Shown piece by piece: positions 1 to 11,304 of a stretch of DNA of 64,000 bases. Each line of letters begins with the position of its first letter. The stretch's first letter is position 1. The notes under the pieces were generated by a model, which was given only the letters and a program-made list of their open reading frames with translations, made no database searches and was not told the DNA's origin. Source of the DNA: Paramacrobiotus metropolitanus (taxonomy: Eukaryota; Tardigrada; Eutardigrada; Parachela; Macrobiotidae); NCBI RefSeq assembly GCF_019649055.1, contig NW_026570256.1, forward strand, positions 1,178,001 through 1,242,000, in the 5' to 3' direction. The position numbers were made by a program, and so were the translations under genes.

Positions 1-482
1 ATTCGATAGGGCAGCAAAATCGCACCCCACAAAATCCAGCATCCGGCGCAGATGTACCCGGCGAACCGAGCTGTCGCCATGTTCTTGTAAGAAAGTGGCA
101 ATACCAAAGACCACAACCGGCTACAACTGAGCAGCAGCATTCCTTGGCACTGAGAAATAAGGATTAAATCGTTCATGAAAAGTAGTGCCCAACATAGAGC
201 CGAAGTTAGGAAAATATTCAACGTACGGAGGATGTATCCGGGCATAACAATGATGGCTATGAAAAAGTCGATCGTCGATAAGTTGAATACATACACATTA
301 AAGGGTGTTAAAAGCTTCGGAAATCGCAGAAACGTCGCAACAATTATGCCGTTATAAGCTGCGGTCCCCACTGCCAGTACACTCATAAAGGTCACGATTA
401 TCTTTACATCGGGCGAAATTTCATTAGCATTGTAGAGTGTAATATTGTACGAGATCTCTGAAGTATTATTTCGGGCAGCCAT
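1..482 (-). CDS. Class A GPCR, N-terminal part (cut by window edge)
   Basis: This is a rhodopsin-type seven-helix receptor at the plasma membrane; its ligand is unknown. The frame opens with ATG at 482-480 and reads without a stop for 160 codons to the window edge. The N-terminus carries N-glycosylation sites (NNTS, NITL). TM1 has the conserved Asn (AAYNGIIV). TM2 has LSTIDFFIAIIVMPGY with the conserved Asp. TM3 begins at Cys-Trp. The usual DRY is replaced by CSRLWSL, as in two paralogues at 12.8-14.6 and 50.1-51.4 kb. The missing part should hold TM5-7 and, by analogy with those paralogues, one phase-1 intron. Family membership is seen directly; subfamily and ligand are not. Confidence 0.85.
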   Translation of the reverse strand, partial: MAARNNTSEISYNITLYNANEISPDVKIIVTFMSVLAVGTAAYNGIIVATFLRFPKLLTPFNVYVFNLSTIDFFIAIIVMPGYILRTLNIFLTSALCWALLFMNDLILISQCQGMLLLSCSRLWSLVLPLSYKNMATARFAGYICAGCWILWGAILLPYR

Positions 483-1302
483 TATGACAACTTTATTGAT
501 GATTGAATTACTAGAAAGGCTTATGCTTTATACATGTAGCAAGCAGTATTAATTTAAAGTAGAATATGATGTCGGCGAACAAAATAAGTTTTAATAACGT
601 GGTGATAATTACATCGCAGATTACATCGTGCCTTGTTTGTTTCCGTAATTTCTGTTTGTCGCAATATTGCTCCACTGATCGATAAAGCCGCCAACCGGAA
701 TGTGCGCCGTCCTGCCGCGGTTACGGAAATGTACACCTAATTACAAACCTTTCTGCACAGCAATTCGATATGTATGTGGTTCGTAGAAATATATTCCCAA
801 GGGCGCGCTATACACAGAATATCATACCAAAGTGAAGGAAGCCTTTTTTAATTATAAATTTAATTTTGTATCTTATTGGGCGGCTAGTGTAACTGAAGGG
901 TTCTCACATTTTGTAGTCGATTTGCTAAATTAATATTATGTAGCTGTTCCAACAACATTACATTTATCGTGATTGAATCATGGTGCGGTATTATGAAATA
1001 ATGAACAGAGCGCTATGCACGAATAAAACGGGTCAATTAAACGTATTGAATCAGAAAGTCACTATGTACCTACGCCCACTGTCATTGTCGCTGACTACGA
1101 AATTAAATTTTTCATGGACAAAAGCAATGCTAGTGCACTGCTCTGCCCGCACACTCTCACTGGAAAACTTTAATTTCATCAAGAATGTACATATTGCACA
1201 CCAGTGATCAGCGTTGATTACCAGGTGTTATCGCCACAGGCTGCGGTGTTCCAATAGCTTCAAGCGGCATTTATGCTTTAAAGCTTTTTTTGTAACCACA
1301 AT
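483..1302. other. Intergenic region between divergent GPCR and chemoreceptor genes
   Basis: About 820 bases between the 5' ends of two divergent genes. It must hold both promoters, but I see no convincing TATA box. Open frames here are short and lack family resemblance. Confidence 0.5.
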
Positions 1303-3054
1303 ATGCTCCCACCGTGCGACATTGTGATCTGTAAAATGGAGTCGTGCTATAAATGGGATAATACTTTGGAGGAAAAACCAACCAAGAATGCAATGGAGAC
1401 AGCAGTCTGTGTTCCGATGAAACTGTTAAAATGTTTTGGTATTCTTCCAGAATCTTATGCGGGAAAGTACCGGCGCTTGCTAATGACGTTGACTGCGTTG
1501 ATTCTCATCTGTGGCGCATGGTTTCAAGTCGGTTTGATTGGTGGCTCGACCTACTGCCGGCTTTTTCCACCGGGCCCGGTTGTACGCAACGGACACAAAA
1601 GCAGTTTCCTTATGGACATGGTGCTGGCCATGCCGTTCCTGGCACTGAGTCTCCGGGCAGCGGCTCCGTTAACCGCTTTTGCGTTCAAGCGAAACCAGCT
1701 GCAAAACTTAATGTACGAACTAAAAAATCTTGTGGGTCGCGCATTTGATGGTCCCAATGCGGATCGCTGTTGGAATCGGTGGAAATGGCAGATAAATTTA
1801 TTATCAGTGTGCAGTGTGGCGTACCTATGCGCAACCGAATACTTCAACTGGGAGGGTGCCTTCCTTCAGCTGAATCTAACGTGGACAGAAGGAAATCTGT
1901 ATGCTCCATTGCCCCAGCTCTTTCCGGTGTGGACGCAAGTGGTGCTGTATGAAGTGTTCATGGAAGTGGCGTACATCCTGTCCATACAGATCTCCATCGT
2001 GCTAATCTTCTGTGCGTTGATTTTATCTGCCTGTGTCACACAGATTAATGACAGAATCCGCCGCGAAATAAAAATGCCGCATGACCTTGCACAGGCTACG
2101 GAGAGTATGCAGGATTTACTGCATTTGCACACGGATGTTGTGGCCGCATGTCGGAGTGTTAACGATACGTTGGGGCTGTTTTTTGCGCTTGCGTATAGTT
2201 TTGATTTTCTGGCGTTTGTATCCTTCATGACGAACTGGTTGCTGAACAGCACATTTATGCTGGATAATATGTGGATTATTGTATATGAAGTACTGATAAC
2301 GGCGAACCTAGTTGTATGTGCCGGATTCTTCCTCATTCCGCTGTTCCGGATGTATGAACACGTCAGTGTTTTTGATTTCTTACGTTTAGAAAGCAAGCTG
2401 CTCATTTTGCTTGTTAAAAGGCAACTAAATTCGCAAATTAAATCCAAACTTTCATTGAAAGTGTAGAAAGAGTTATATTACAGTATTCTTACTTTAAACA
2501 TTGAGTAACTGCGTAGCGCAGTGGCTTCTACAGTGTAAACTGCGGTGATGACCAAGTGTATTTTTATTAGTACAAGCCAGTTAGAATACTGCATGGATTT
2601 GCAACAAAACAGTGTATTTTGTAGGCAATGGATACACATGAAGTTCTATGCGATTATGCAGATGCGACAATTTCCATTCTACAAAACGAGAATGTACGTA
2701 TGTATGTAAGTAGCTGTAAATGGTGCGTTTAGCCAAAAAATTAGATTTCTGCTTATGTGATTAATTTTATGGATATGTTGCTGCATACTGATGAATTTTG
2801 TCTGATTTCGTCTTTAGGATAGCAAACTACGAAGAATTCTTAAGTTATTTATGCATAAAAGCAAACATCAGGACATCGTTGTGCAGGGTTGGCATATGAT
2901 TTACGCTACGCGACATCTCTTTGTGGCGGTAAGAAATTAACTAGTATTGTATACTAGTCGGGCGATGACGAGAAATTGCATTTTGCAGACGTTTTCCATT
3001 TGTGTATCGTTTATACTAGTTGCTCATGAACTCCTTCAGAAGCCTCACTACTGA
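1303..3054 (+). CDS. Seven-TM chemoreceptor, gustatory/odorant receptor-like
   Basis: Four exons: 1303-2361, 2625-2693, 2818-2928 and 2989-3054, predicting 434 residues. All three introns are phase 0 and lie near the 3' end, the layout known for the ancestral insect gustatory receptor superfamily. The first donor (CAC|GTCAGTG) falls at the same place as in the chemoreceptors at 16.3 and 19.4 kb. The protein has about seven hydrophobic segments (roughly 51-73, 95-118, 155-175, 212-243, 287-306, 317-345 and the last exon). The final exon, TFSICVSFILVAHELLQ, occupies the place of the C-terminal TYxxxxxQF helix. It is probably a ligand-gated cation channel subunit for taste or odour. ATG 1303 is the first in frame; ATG at 1336 or 1390 is also possible. 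Exons 3-4 are duplicated in broken form at about 7.93-8.2 kb. Confidence 0.8.
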
Positions 3055-3478
3055 TCTCGAATGGGCGGTAAATTCGAATTTGGAACGACTTTGTTAGTTG
3101 ATTGTCTCCCACAGATACAACGTTGATGTACGCCATGACTAAGCGTGTGCGGCCAGATATGAGCACTCTCACAGCAACACACATTTCCTAGTGGGAAAAA
3201 TTTCGACATCTGTAATTTGTATGTGTTTAATCTGTAACGTGTGTTGCGTGTGCAAATCTGTAATTTATGTGCGTCATATGGCATATCTGCACAGAGCAGT
3301 CATAAGACGAGAAAAATTACGTATGAGATATACCAAACCCACTTGGTGATTTAAAGGTTCTACGTAACCCGTTAAGTTGGTTGTTAGCTCTTTAACATTA
3401 TCAGACAGTACATAATATATATATGTTTTCGTGACCATGGCATGATCATTTTAAAAATATTAGGAGCTTCGATCTTTA
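3055..3478. other. 3' flank of chemoreceptor, duplicated at 8.2-8.4 kb
   Basis: No gene seen. Parts of this stretch, such as the CATATCTGCACAGAGCAGTC region near 3280, recur around 8390, so the duplicated segment included 3' flanking DNA. Confidence 0.5.
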
Positions 3479-4164
3479 TTAAGGGAAGTGGCCCGGTACA
3501 TGGTACCAAATTCGTGTACATGCACGAAATCTGTCACTTTCGCGCACTCCCAGACCCTTTTTTCTCTTGTTTTAAGTCATTCTGCAGACAAATGATTTGT
3601 ATACACTGGCCTGAAAACCGTTTGCGCGCGCAACATCCGGTTCGCGAGTTATGGCTGTTAGAAAATTCCAAAAAGTTTAAATGCATTCAGGTGTACCAAA
3701 AGTCTCATTACGGACCGATCTCTTTCAGATTTTGCACATAAATGCGCATAACCACGAAGAACGTTTTTACACCGATCCACTGTTCTAGCATGTTTTTCAA
3801 ATTTTAAAATGAATTTCAAAAATTTTAAAATTTATTTTAAAATCTGAAAAAAATCGTGAAAGTCTGGATCAGTGTAAAAACGATCTTCGTGGTTATGCGC
3901 ATTTACGTGCAAAATCTGAAAGAGATCGGTCCATAATGAGACTTTTGGTATACCTAAATGCATTTAAACTTTTTGGAATTTTCTAACAGCCATAACTCGC
4001 GAACCGGATGTTGCGCGCGCAAACGGTTTTCAGGCCAGTGTATACAAATCATTTGGCTGCAGAATGTCTTAAAACAAGAGAAAAAGGGTTTGGGAGTGCG
4101 CGAAAGTGAAAGATTTTGTGCATGTACACGAATTTGGTACCATGTACCGGGCCACTTCCCTTAA
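3479..4164. mobile_element. TTAA-flanked foldback element (long inverted repeat)
   Basis: Two arms of about 300 bases, 3483-3783 and about 3864-4160, are near-perfect reverse complements around an A/T-rich centre near 3820. TTAA stands directly outside both ends (3479-3482 and 4161-4164) and the termini are GGGAAGTGG and CCACTTCCC. A TTAA target duplication is typical of piggyBac-type transposases. No transposase is encoded, so this would be a non-autonomous element. The apparent open frames inside are arm translations. Confidence 0.8.
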
Positions 4165-5381
4165 AGAAAAAAACAGATATAATCCGCATATCATATACCT
4201 ACATCTAGATATAATATGATGCAATTAAGATATGATGGATATGATAAATTATATCGTCCTTATACGTACGCAATAGTTATTTGTACAAGCATTTGTTTGC
4301 ATGTGCGACAATTTCGTTAAGCTGTACGTGAAGCTGTACAAATTCCACTCCAGACACTTTTTCAATGGCCTTGGCCAGTGAGTGCCACAACAGACATGCA
4401 AGCAAACTAATATCATCATCTACTGTAATCATTAAACGAATTACATACAGTACTTAATTGTAATGGCCGCTTTATATCTTTAACATAACTTTTAATGCAC
4501 AGGGTCCGCAAGCACGCTTTTGCAACGTTATCCGGTTTACACAGGCGCGAAAACCGCAGTCGTTTGTAGCCGGCAAAATTAACCAGTCGACTCTGTCATC
4601 CAATAGACTGCTTGGCCGTTAAGCCGCAAATTGTTCAGCCTGAACCTAGTCCAGTCACAATTTCTGGACGAAATTTCGGGCCTCAATCAAATTCTCGCAA
4701 AATGCAAGCGAGAAACTGGCAGAATTTATCATGGACGTTTTCTGAATCTAACGTGTGTCCGACGAGCGATTATCCGCTCGGGAATTTTTGCCGGCATACT
4801 GCCGTACCTAGGATAATTTCTGCCAAAATTTTATCCGACACCATTACCGGTCTGGTTTCAGGCCAGTGCAATTTTGCCGGTTTGTCCGATGGTGAGCCGA
4901 CCGGATAACCATTCGCTACAATAATTGAGCTGAGTGCTCAGAACGACGGCTGCATTATACAAAACACTGTACCAATATCATGCAACGTGTATATGACAAA
5001 CATTTTGTAAGTATCTGAAACCAAAACCAGCCTCGCGTGTGCAGCTTGGCCAGATATGCGCTGACAGAGGATACTTGCCTGGATTTGTTCGACTTTTTAG
5101 GCAACCGCAATTCCCGGTGTAGCATTTTTGCTCACAATTATATTTGACACTCAAGAGATCGAGGTCCTAAATTTTGATATATTTCTGCTGATCAGTTGGC
5201 ATTTTTGTCAGCCAACCAAATGTCTCAAGTACTCTCTCTCAAAAGTTATTATCTGCATGGGGAGTATTATCACGTGGTTTATCATAAGTTAGTGTATCAA
5301 ATGGAAGCACTGAATAATCAAAAAGCCAGCCTATGCAAAATAAATGCTGCACGTGAGCAGCCCAGGGTTGTAAAAAAGGAA
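4165..5381. other. Upstream half of a direct duplication (secreted-gene unit 1)
   Basis: No gene seen. From about 4500 the sequence is alignable with 10240-11200, for example the stretch containing GAGGATACTTGCCT near 5067 and 10881. The duplication that made the secreted-protein pair therefore took at least 800 bases of upstream DNA. Confidence 0.6.
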
Positions 5382-5390
5382 TATAAAAAG
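5382..5390 (+). promoter_or_regulatory. TATA box of secreted-protein copy 1
   Basis: TATAAAAAG lies 92 bases before the ATG at 5482. The second copy has TATA-like TATAAATATAAAAGG at the same distance (11204-11217). Confidence 0.6.
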
Positions 5391-5481
5391 GGCAGTTGCA
5401 TCATCCCGTTATACACGCTATGCGTATTATTCAATATTAGAGGAAAGATTATTCTCTTATTCGCCGTCGTTTTTCTCAAAA

Positions 5482-6406
5482 ATGATCCTCACTACCGCTG
5501 CATTCAGCTTGGCTTTCCTTACCTTTACGAAAGCGCTCACGAACTTAACTATTGTGGGACCGAGCAGTGTTAAAGTGTGTGCCGGATTCCCTCCCGGCGC
5601 AAATCCCAGCGGCGCTTCGATTTCGTATTACCCGCAGCTGACATTTAACGTAAGTTCTGTTTTGAATGCAAAAGTGTAGATAAAAGTTATTTCTGGTAGT
5701 TTCCAGTTATTTCTGGTAGTTCTGGTAGTTAGTTAGTTTCTGGTAGTTTCTGGTAGTTCTGGTTAAAAGTTATTTCTGGTAGAAGTTTTCTGGTTTCTGT
5801 TTGTTGCTCAGTATGGAAATGTGCATTCTTATTTATAATTTTTTATAACGCAAACGCATTCAGATTTTTCTAGTATTTTCAAATGTTGGCCATTCCTTTG
5901 CGATTAGCAAATTGTTGACATATTTACAGGTAACGAATGCCCCAAGCGGAGTGCCACTCATCTGGGATTTACCGTCCAACGCGTCGCCGGTCGCTGGCGA
6001 GGGAGCACCCAGCGGCACCGCCGTCAACGCCAACAAGGGCATCAATTCGCCGGCTGTATTGTCCGGCAACGAAGCCAGTGTTTTCATCAGCAATATGAAC
6101 TCGTTGGCCGGTGGGAACAGTACCAGCAGAGTCGGTATCTATGGCGCGGGGAATAACGGTGATCTGCCGTGTCCCACCAAAGTCAACAAGGTATCCGTGA
6201 TTCCGCCGGAAACGTTAGAGGAAATTGCTGCCAGATGCTGCGCTTCTCGGTGTCACCTGGCACAGCTTCATCCGCTTACAGCACCGGATACAAAGACGTC
6301 AAGGTAACGGCGATCACAAGTCACAACGTGTTCGAGAAGCTAATTCTACGGCCTTAATATTTTGCAGGTCTGTTATGAGGACAGCAACACCTGCACCGTT
6401 ATTTAA
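5482..6406 (+). pseudogene. Small secreted protein, copy 1, frameshifted
   Basis: Exons 5482-5649, 5930-6303 and 6368-6406 match the intact copy at 11.3-12.1 kb exon for exon, with a signal peptide beginning MILTTAAFSLAF. Exon 2 is 374 bases against 375 in the intact copy. One base is missing near 6195-6200, where the reading frame changes from the conserved one. Read as it stands, translation runs past the lesion in a wrong frame to a TAA at 6305-6307, losing the conserved Cys-Cys segment and the C-terminal exon. The downstream conserved frame (SAGNVRGNCCQM) is otherwise intact, so the break is recent or an assembly error. The family is not one I recognise. Splice sites are GTAAGT and TTTACAG for intron 1, and GTAACG and TTTGCAG for intron 2. 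Confidence 0.65.
5690..5795. repeat. Short tandem repeat in intron 1 (TTCTGGTAG-type unit)
   Basis: Imperfect copies of TTTCTGGTAGT are strung together inside intron 1 of the frameshifted secreted-protein gene. The intact copy lacks the array. Confidence 0.7.
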
Positions 6407-7399
6407 AACCCATGCCTCATACGCAGAAACCAAGGATTGCCTAAAACTGTAGCTGTTTGCGTGCTATCTGCATCAGCTGCTTAAAAGTTTTAATTCGTGT
6501 TCGAAATCGTTAAACCACGACCTATTAACCGGCTTTGCGGTTTAGTTACTGATATCGCAGCGGAAATGCCTATGCATCAAAATGTTACGTTACAATTTAC
6601 AAAGAACCGAAAGCTTTTTTTACCAAAATGCCGATGGGACATTAAATCAGCTATCTACTCTGTATAGTGTATTTCTATCAGCACTCAACCAAGCAAATAC
6701 CTATAGAAGGCGCATCGGTGATCATCTGTTTATATGTTGCATGATCAAACTCAAATTACAGCGTACTCGCAAGTAATATCTGTAAAGTAAATATTAATTA
6801 TGTATATTAACCAAATCGCATTATGTGAAATTATGGCGGTATTTGCGATTTGTGATATGCACTCAGTTTAGCAAACAATACGAACATCTTGGATACAAAT
6901 TAAAGGACTTTCGAATTACGTTTGTATATTCCGAGAAAATAAGATTGGAATGATTATCTCACAATTTAGCGATCTCTGCCGTCACCAATGACGCGACTCA
7001 TTGATCAAAATGCGATCAAAATGTCAGTAAATTGATCATTTTCCAATATACAGTACTACGGTAATCGGGTCAAAATGTGATCTCATGGGGGTCACTTGTT
7101 GCTGCATAAGTTGCGTTATTCGCCGATCTGCAGTATTTTGTGTAGATTGTTTTGCCGAAGGCTGTTTTGCTGAACTGCAATTAACAGCAATTTGCAATTC
7201 ATAAATTATGGAAACAGTAATCGGCTCGTGACAATCTGAAACAAACGTTCAAAGATTTCCCAGCTCGTTTCTGAGTTTAAGCGGTAGGTACGTGCAGCGT
7301 TTCAAAAAATGGTTTCTCTGACCACGGACGTTATAAGTACATCTAATCATGTCACAGAAATGTCACAGAAATTATGTGAAAAATCTTGATCCCGAGACT
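6407..7399. other. Gene-poor stretch after secreted copy 1
   Basis: The first 300 bases are alignable with the flank of copy 2 (6630-6700 with 12335-12385). An 18-base motif shared with two other sites lies at 6978-6995. I see no gene. Confidence 0.5.
6978..6995. repeat. Dispersed 18-bp motif GCCGTCACCAATGACGCG
   Basis: The same word occurs at 18131-18148, and with one A-to-G change at 15180-15197. Its core GTCA-N4-TGAC is an inverted repeat. Around 6970 and 18125 the similarity extends slightly further, so it may be a remnant of a duplicated sequence rather than a regulator site. Confidence 0.5.
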
Positions 7400-7900
7400 A
7401 TAAGTTAAAGATTCACCACAACCTTGGTCCAGAGCGCAAATTTCACGCAGCTGGACTGCTGGACGACCAACGATTAAGTTGTTTGGTAATTCTGCACCGC
7501 TGATTAAACCGCAAATCGACGGCATCGCCCAGTAATTCGTTACAAAAGCGGAGCTATTGTATCTTTTCAGCCTGCACAATCCAACCTTCTTTAACAGTTT
7601 CAGTCGTTAACAGATTTTGGTTACGATAATTATTTAATAAGTATCAATCTGCATTTTTTATACATTTAATATTTTTAAGCAGTTGATAATTTATTGAATA
7701 AACCTTAATTAGTAAATTATTGAGAACTGTTTATTGACCTGATTACGTGGAAGGAGATATGCTAATGCGTTTACGAAAAGAACAGTAACATGCTCTGTCG
7801 TATACTCGTATGCACCCCATAACTGTCGGTGCATTCGGTAGTCAGATGGTTTCCGAGACCTGATCAGACTCAGAAGCTAACAATTGTAAGCAAACAGTGA
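7400..7900 (-). pseudogene. Chemoreceptor pseudogene fragment (16-20 kb family)
   Basis: On the minus strand, 7735-7890 matches the 3' end of exon 1 of the 16.3 kb receptor (SLIRSRKP, then TEHVTVLFVNALAYLL), including the CAG|GTCAATA donor. Sequence from 7577 down to about 7410 matches exon 2 (NELLGDAVDLRFNQRCRI, then a shift, then KFALWTKVVVNL), after an acceptor TGTGCAG. Insertions and an in-frame TAG break the frame, and no exon 3 match was found. It is a decayed copy, not a functional gene. Confidence 0.75.
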
Positions 7901-7929
7901 TGAACATTGTCATACTTAAGCAATTCTCT

Positions 7930-8440
7930 ACCCGAGGAAGCTGTTCTTCAGGTTCATGCACAAAAGCAAACATCAGGATATCGTTGTGCAGGGCTGGCAT
8001 ATGATTTTCATTTACGCTACTCGGCATCTCTTTGTGGCGGTAAGGAACAGACCGGCGTCTATTGTATGCTGTGCACTCGTAGTCCGGAAATGGGATTGTT
8101 TTGATGTATCGTACTGACGAGCAATTCCATTTTACAGAACTTTTCCATCTGTGTGTCATTAAATTATATTACTTACTCCCAAACTACTTCAGAAGCCTCA
8201 TGGTTGATCTCGAATCACCGGATTCCTGGAATTCGGACACTCCTGTCATATCTAACTGGTACAATAGACTCAACATTAGCGGTCGCCGTGGGTCATCGTG
8301 TGCAGCCAAAGATGATCGATCTCACAACAACATACGTTTTCGGGTTGCAAAATTTCCAAACTTTGCAATTGTGTGTGCGGTGGGCATTATCTGCACAAAG
8401 CAGTCACATAACGGTGGAAATTACACATAACGCATTATTT
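7930..8440 (+). pseudogene. Chemoreceptor pseudogene fragment (copy of 2.8-3.3 kb)
   Basis: On the plus strand, 7948-8040 matches exon 3 of the 1.3-3.1 kb receptor (FMHKSKHQDIVVQGWHM) with a six-base insertion and a conserved GTAAG donor. From 8147 it matches exon 4 (FSICVSL) after CATTTTACAG, then diverges by indels. The 3' flank is also related. Exon 1 is missing. It stands back to back with the minus-strand fragment at 7.4-7.9 kb. Confidence 0.7.
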
Positions 8441-9650
8441 GATGTATAGGAGTACTATAATTCGTTAAAATTGATTGGTAATACTTAAACATTTCAAACA
8501 GCACTTGCTTCGGCATGTTTGAAGAACTTAAAGAAGTTATTTTCTGATACCATGGCCGATCTTGTCGAAATTACGAGTGTTAGAAGTTTTTTGACGGTGT
8601 TAAAAACTAATAAAAAGCCAAACACTCATACACATATGTATATACAAAAAACAATCTCGGCTTCGCCTCCGCATTTCTTGTGGTCCAAGGCCACTTTGTT
8701 TGATTTCGAATAAATATTTATTAGAGTAATGACGCTTTAAGCGTAGTATGCCCATATTTTGTACGTACGCCGTAGTCCACGTACGATTTACCTGTTCTTA
8801 TCCGAAGCTTCTGAATTCTGATCGCTAATCCTATCAGCGATTCTGATTGTGTTGATTAGTCTGAGACTCTGAGTTTTGGGCTTGATCTTGGCAGATCTGT
8901 ATGCAGTGTGTGCAGATTTGATATTGTTGAGTGGAGAGTCTGTAATCTGTATGCAGTGTGTGCAGTCTTCAAATTACGATCAAAGGTTATGAGATCCTGA
9001 GTGATCATGACCTTCTTATGGCAAAGCATTAGTGTGTACCTACCCACGCCTAACGAAATACAGATGTATGGTCGTAATAATAGTAGCTCTTATTACAGAT
9101 CTGTACAGATATGTATGCAGTCCTGCGCATATGTACTTAGATTTTTCTGGCTTTTGGGCCACTTCTACTGAGTAACTTGGCAGGGGCCACCCTGATGCAG
9201 TAGCAGACGCCTCTGGGCGCGGCTACATAAGAAACATGCCGTATGCAGTTGTAACTGCATTTACTGCCAGTGTACTGAGTGTAGCACAGTAATGCAGTAC
9301 AAACTACAAAGCTCCATCTAGAATTTTCCTACTGATTTTTTTTGTAAACCTTAAACGAGAGAGACCGAATTACCATTTACCACTACTGTCCGTGCAAAGA
9401 GTCCGGTGGTTGAGCGGTTGAGTTGTCATTACTGTCCAGTGCACAAAGCCCGTTAGGGAACCAGTGCCCGCGCTGGCACTACTGTCTGGTGCACAGAGCC
9501 CGGTAGGTCACCGGCCCGGTAGGCCTGTCACTTCTGGCCAGTAATACTGGAACTCTCCAGTCCTGCCCAGTGCACTTGCACTTTTTTAATTTAAATCTGA
9601 TACCTTACAGACGGTGGGATTTTGAGTTTTTTTCTGGTAGTGGTTGTAAT
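8441..9650. other. Gene-free stretch with degenerate repeats
   Basis: No gene seen. CTGTATGCAGTGTGTGCAG occurs twice (near 8897 and 8946). Between about 9378 and 9540 a roughly 60-base unit containing CTGTCCAGTGCACAAAGCCC recurs three times in degraded form. Confidence 0.5.
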
Positions 9651-9806
9651 TACTGTAGCAGCTATATGAAATGGCACCACGTTTAGATCCGGCCGTAGCC
9701 TGCTACCTGCCAGATATCGCACACGTTACGTAGAACATCGAGCAGCGTGTGCGTCGTTATCCGTACACCAGACTCTGTGGTGCCATTTCATCTAGCGGCT
9801 ACAGTA
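9651..9806. mobile_element. Short inverted-repeat element (MITE-like, TA ends)
   Basis: Arms of 30 bases, 9651-9680 and 9777-9806, are reverse complements with two mismatches, running from TACTGTAGC to GCTACAGTA. TA at both outer ends would fit a Tc1/mariner-type target duplication. The 156-base length allows no coding content. Confidence 0.65.
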
Positions 9807-11203
9807 CCTGATAAACATTATCTGCACAGCCAAAAGGAGGGTTTCCGAGGTTGACAGAATCATGGACTGATTTTGATAAGAAATCCGTGTTTTTGCGCTA
9901 TTGCGCCGTACCGACCATGTTTCGACGAAATAATTAAATACAGATGTTACCCACATGCCATACGGAAGTCGCACAACGACTCCCGTACTACTATGTAGAT
10001 GACCAACCAAACACAATCGTTAGAGCAAGCATCTCTGTTCTGAACAATGATCTGCTCCTACGCCCACCTCCAAATATCTGGATGATGTTGTTATCCAGAT
10101 TCCTAGGTCACGTCCTGCACGGAAAGCTGTGCCGAATTTTTTCCATTACATACATTCGTTATTAACATTCAAATTCTTTTAAACCGGTTCCTGCCACTTT
10201 ATGCACAAGACCCAACTAATACCATCAAGTATTGGGGACAAGTTGCTGGCTACATGGCTACATTATAAGGCACGGGGCCTACAAAGCATCGTTTTGCAGG
10301 TTTCTAAGCCGGTTTAGGCAGAAGCGAAAATCGTGGTCTTTTGTTACCGGCATAATTATCCGGTCGGCTCACAAGTCCAATCGACACCTTGGCCTGAATC
10401 GAAACCGGGTATAATGTTTGGATAAGATTTCGGTCCTGAATCAAGTTGTCGCGAAATACAAACAAAAAAAACCTGGCGAGTAGGATCGATCCCGGGCGTT
10501 TTTTGAATCTTATTTTGACGATTTTAAAGTAAGTGTCTGGCAGGCAATTATTTCTCCGGACGTTTAAGCCGATTATACTGTCGTACATCAAATAATTGCT
10601 GCCGCAGTTTAACCCAGAAATGCTACCGGACTGATATCAGGCCGAACGATTTTGCCAGTTTAGCGCAAAACGCTCACAATCAATTGAATGACTGAGCCGA
10701 CCTGTGGCTACATTAATAAGTACTTGCTACATTAATATTGCTGAGTGTTGTGAAAAGACGGCTGCACTTTATCACATTATTATTGCGTATTCCGCTATCA
10801 CGCACTGCTACCAGTATTTTGTGCGAGTCTATTACTATAGCCAGCCTCGCATTTACGGCATAACCAGATATGCGCTGACAGAGGATACTTGCCTAGATTC
10901 GTTCAAGGACTTTTAGGCAACCGGAATTCCCGGTAAAGCTTTTTTATTTGCAGTCATACTTGGCACTCAAGAGATCGAGGGTCCTCCATAATGATATATT
11001 TCTGCTTAGCATATCAAAGTTTATGAGCCAATCAGATTTTTCAAGTACTTTTCTCAGAAGTTAGTATTGGCATAGCGAATTTTGTCACGTGCTCAAGCAT
11101 TTTCTAGTAAATCAAAATAATAGAATCACTGAGTGACTGAAAGGCAAGTATATGCAAAAACGGGCGTACAACGGCTGCCATGGAGCGGTCCAGGGTTGTG
11201 GAA
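9807..11203. other. Upstream half of secreted-gene unit 2
   Basis: From about 10240 this is the second copy of the 4500-5380 sequence. No gene seen; open frames here lack splice support and do not agree between the two copies. Confidence 0.55.
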
Positions 11204-11217
11204 TATAAATATAAAAG
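11204..11217 (+). promoter_or_regulatory. TATA box of secreted-protein copy 2
   Basis: A TATA-like run, TATAAATATAAAAG, 88-101 bases before the ATG at 11305, is aligned with the TATA box of copy 1. Confidence 0.6.
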
Positions 11218-11304
11218 GACAAGTGAATGATGCCGTTATGCTGTGCGCATTATTTAACTCTGCAGTAAATACTGTTCGGTTATTTGCCGTTGTTCTTTTC
11301 AAAA

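Noticed and set aside
1866-2447. 193-codon minus-strand open frame
   Set aside because: It lies opposite exon 1 of the chemoreceptor and has no start context, family resemblance or splice logic; it is a shadow frame.
3442-4164. Two open frames of 99 and 68 codons
   Set aside because: They are translations of the two arms of the foldback element.
6191-6218. A 28-base GT...AG stretch in secreted copy 1 that could be an intron rescuing the frame
   Set aside because: It is far shorter than the roughly 60-base minimum seen elsewhere and would delete residues conserved in copy 2; a one-base deletion is simpler.
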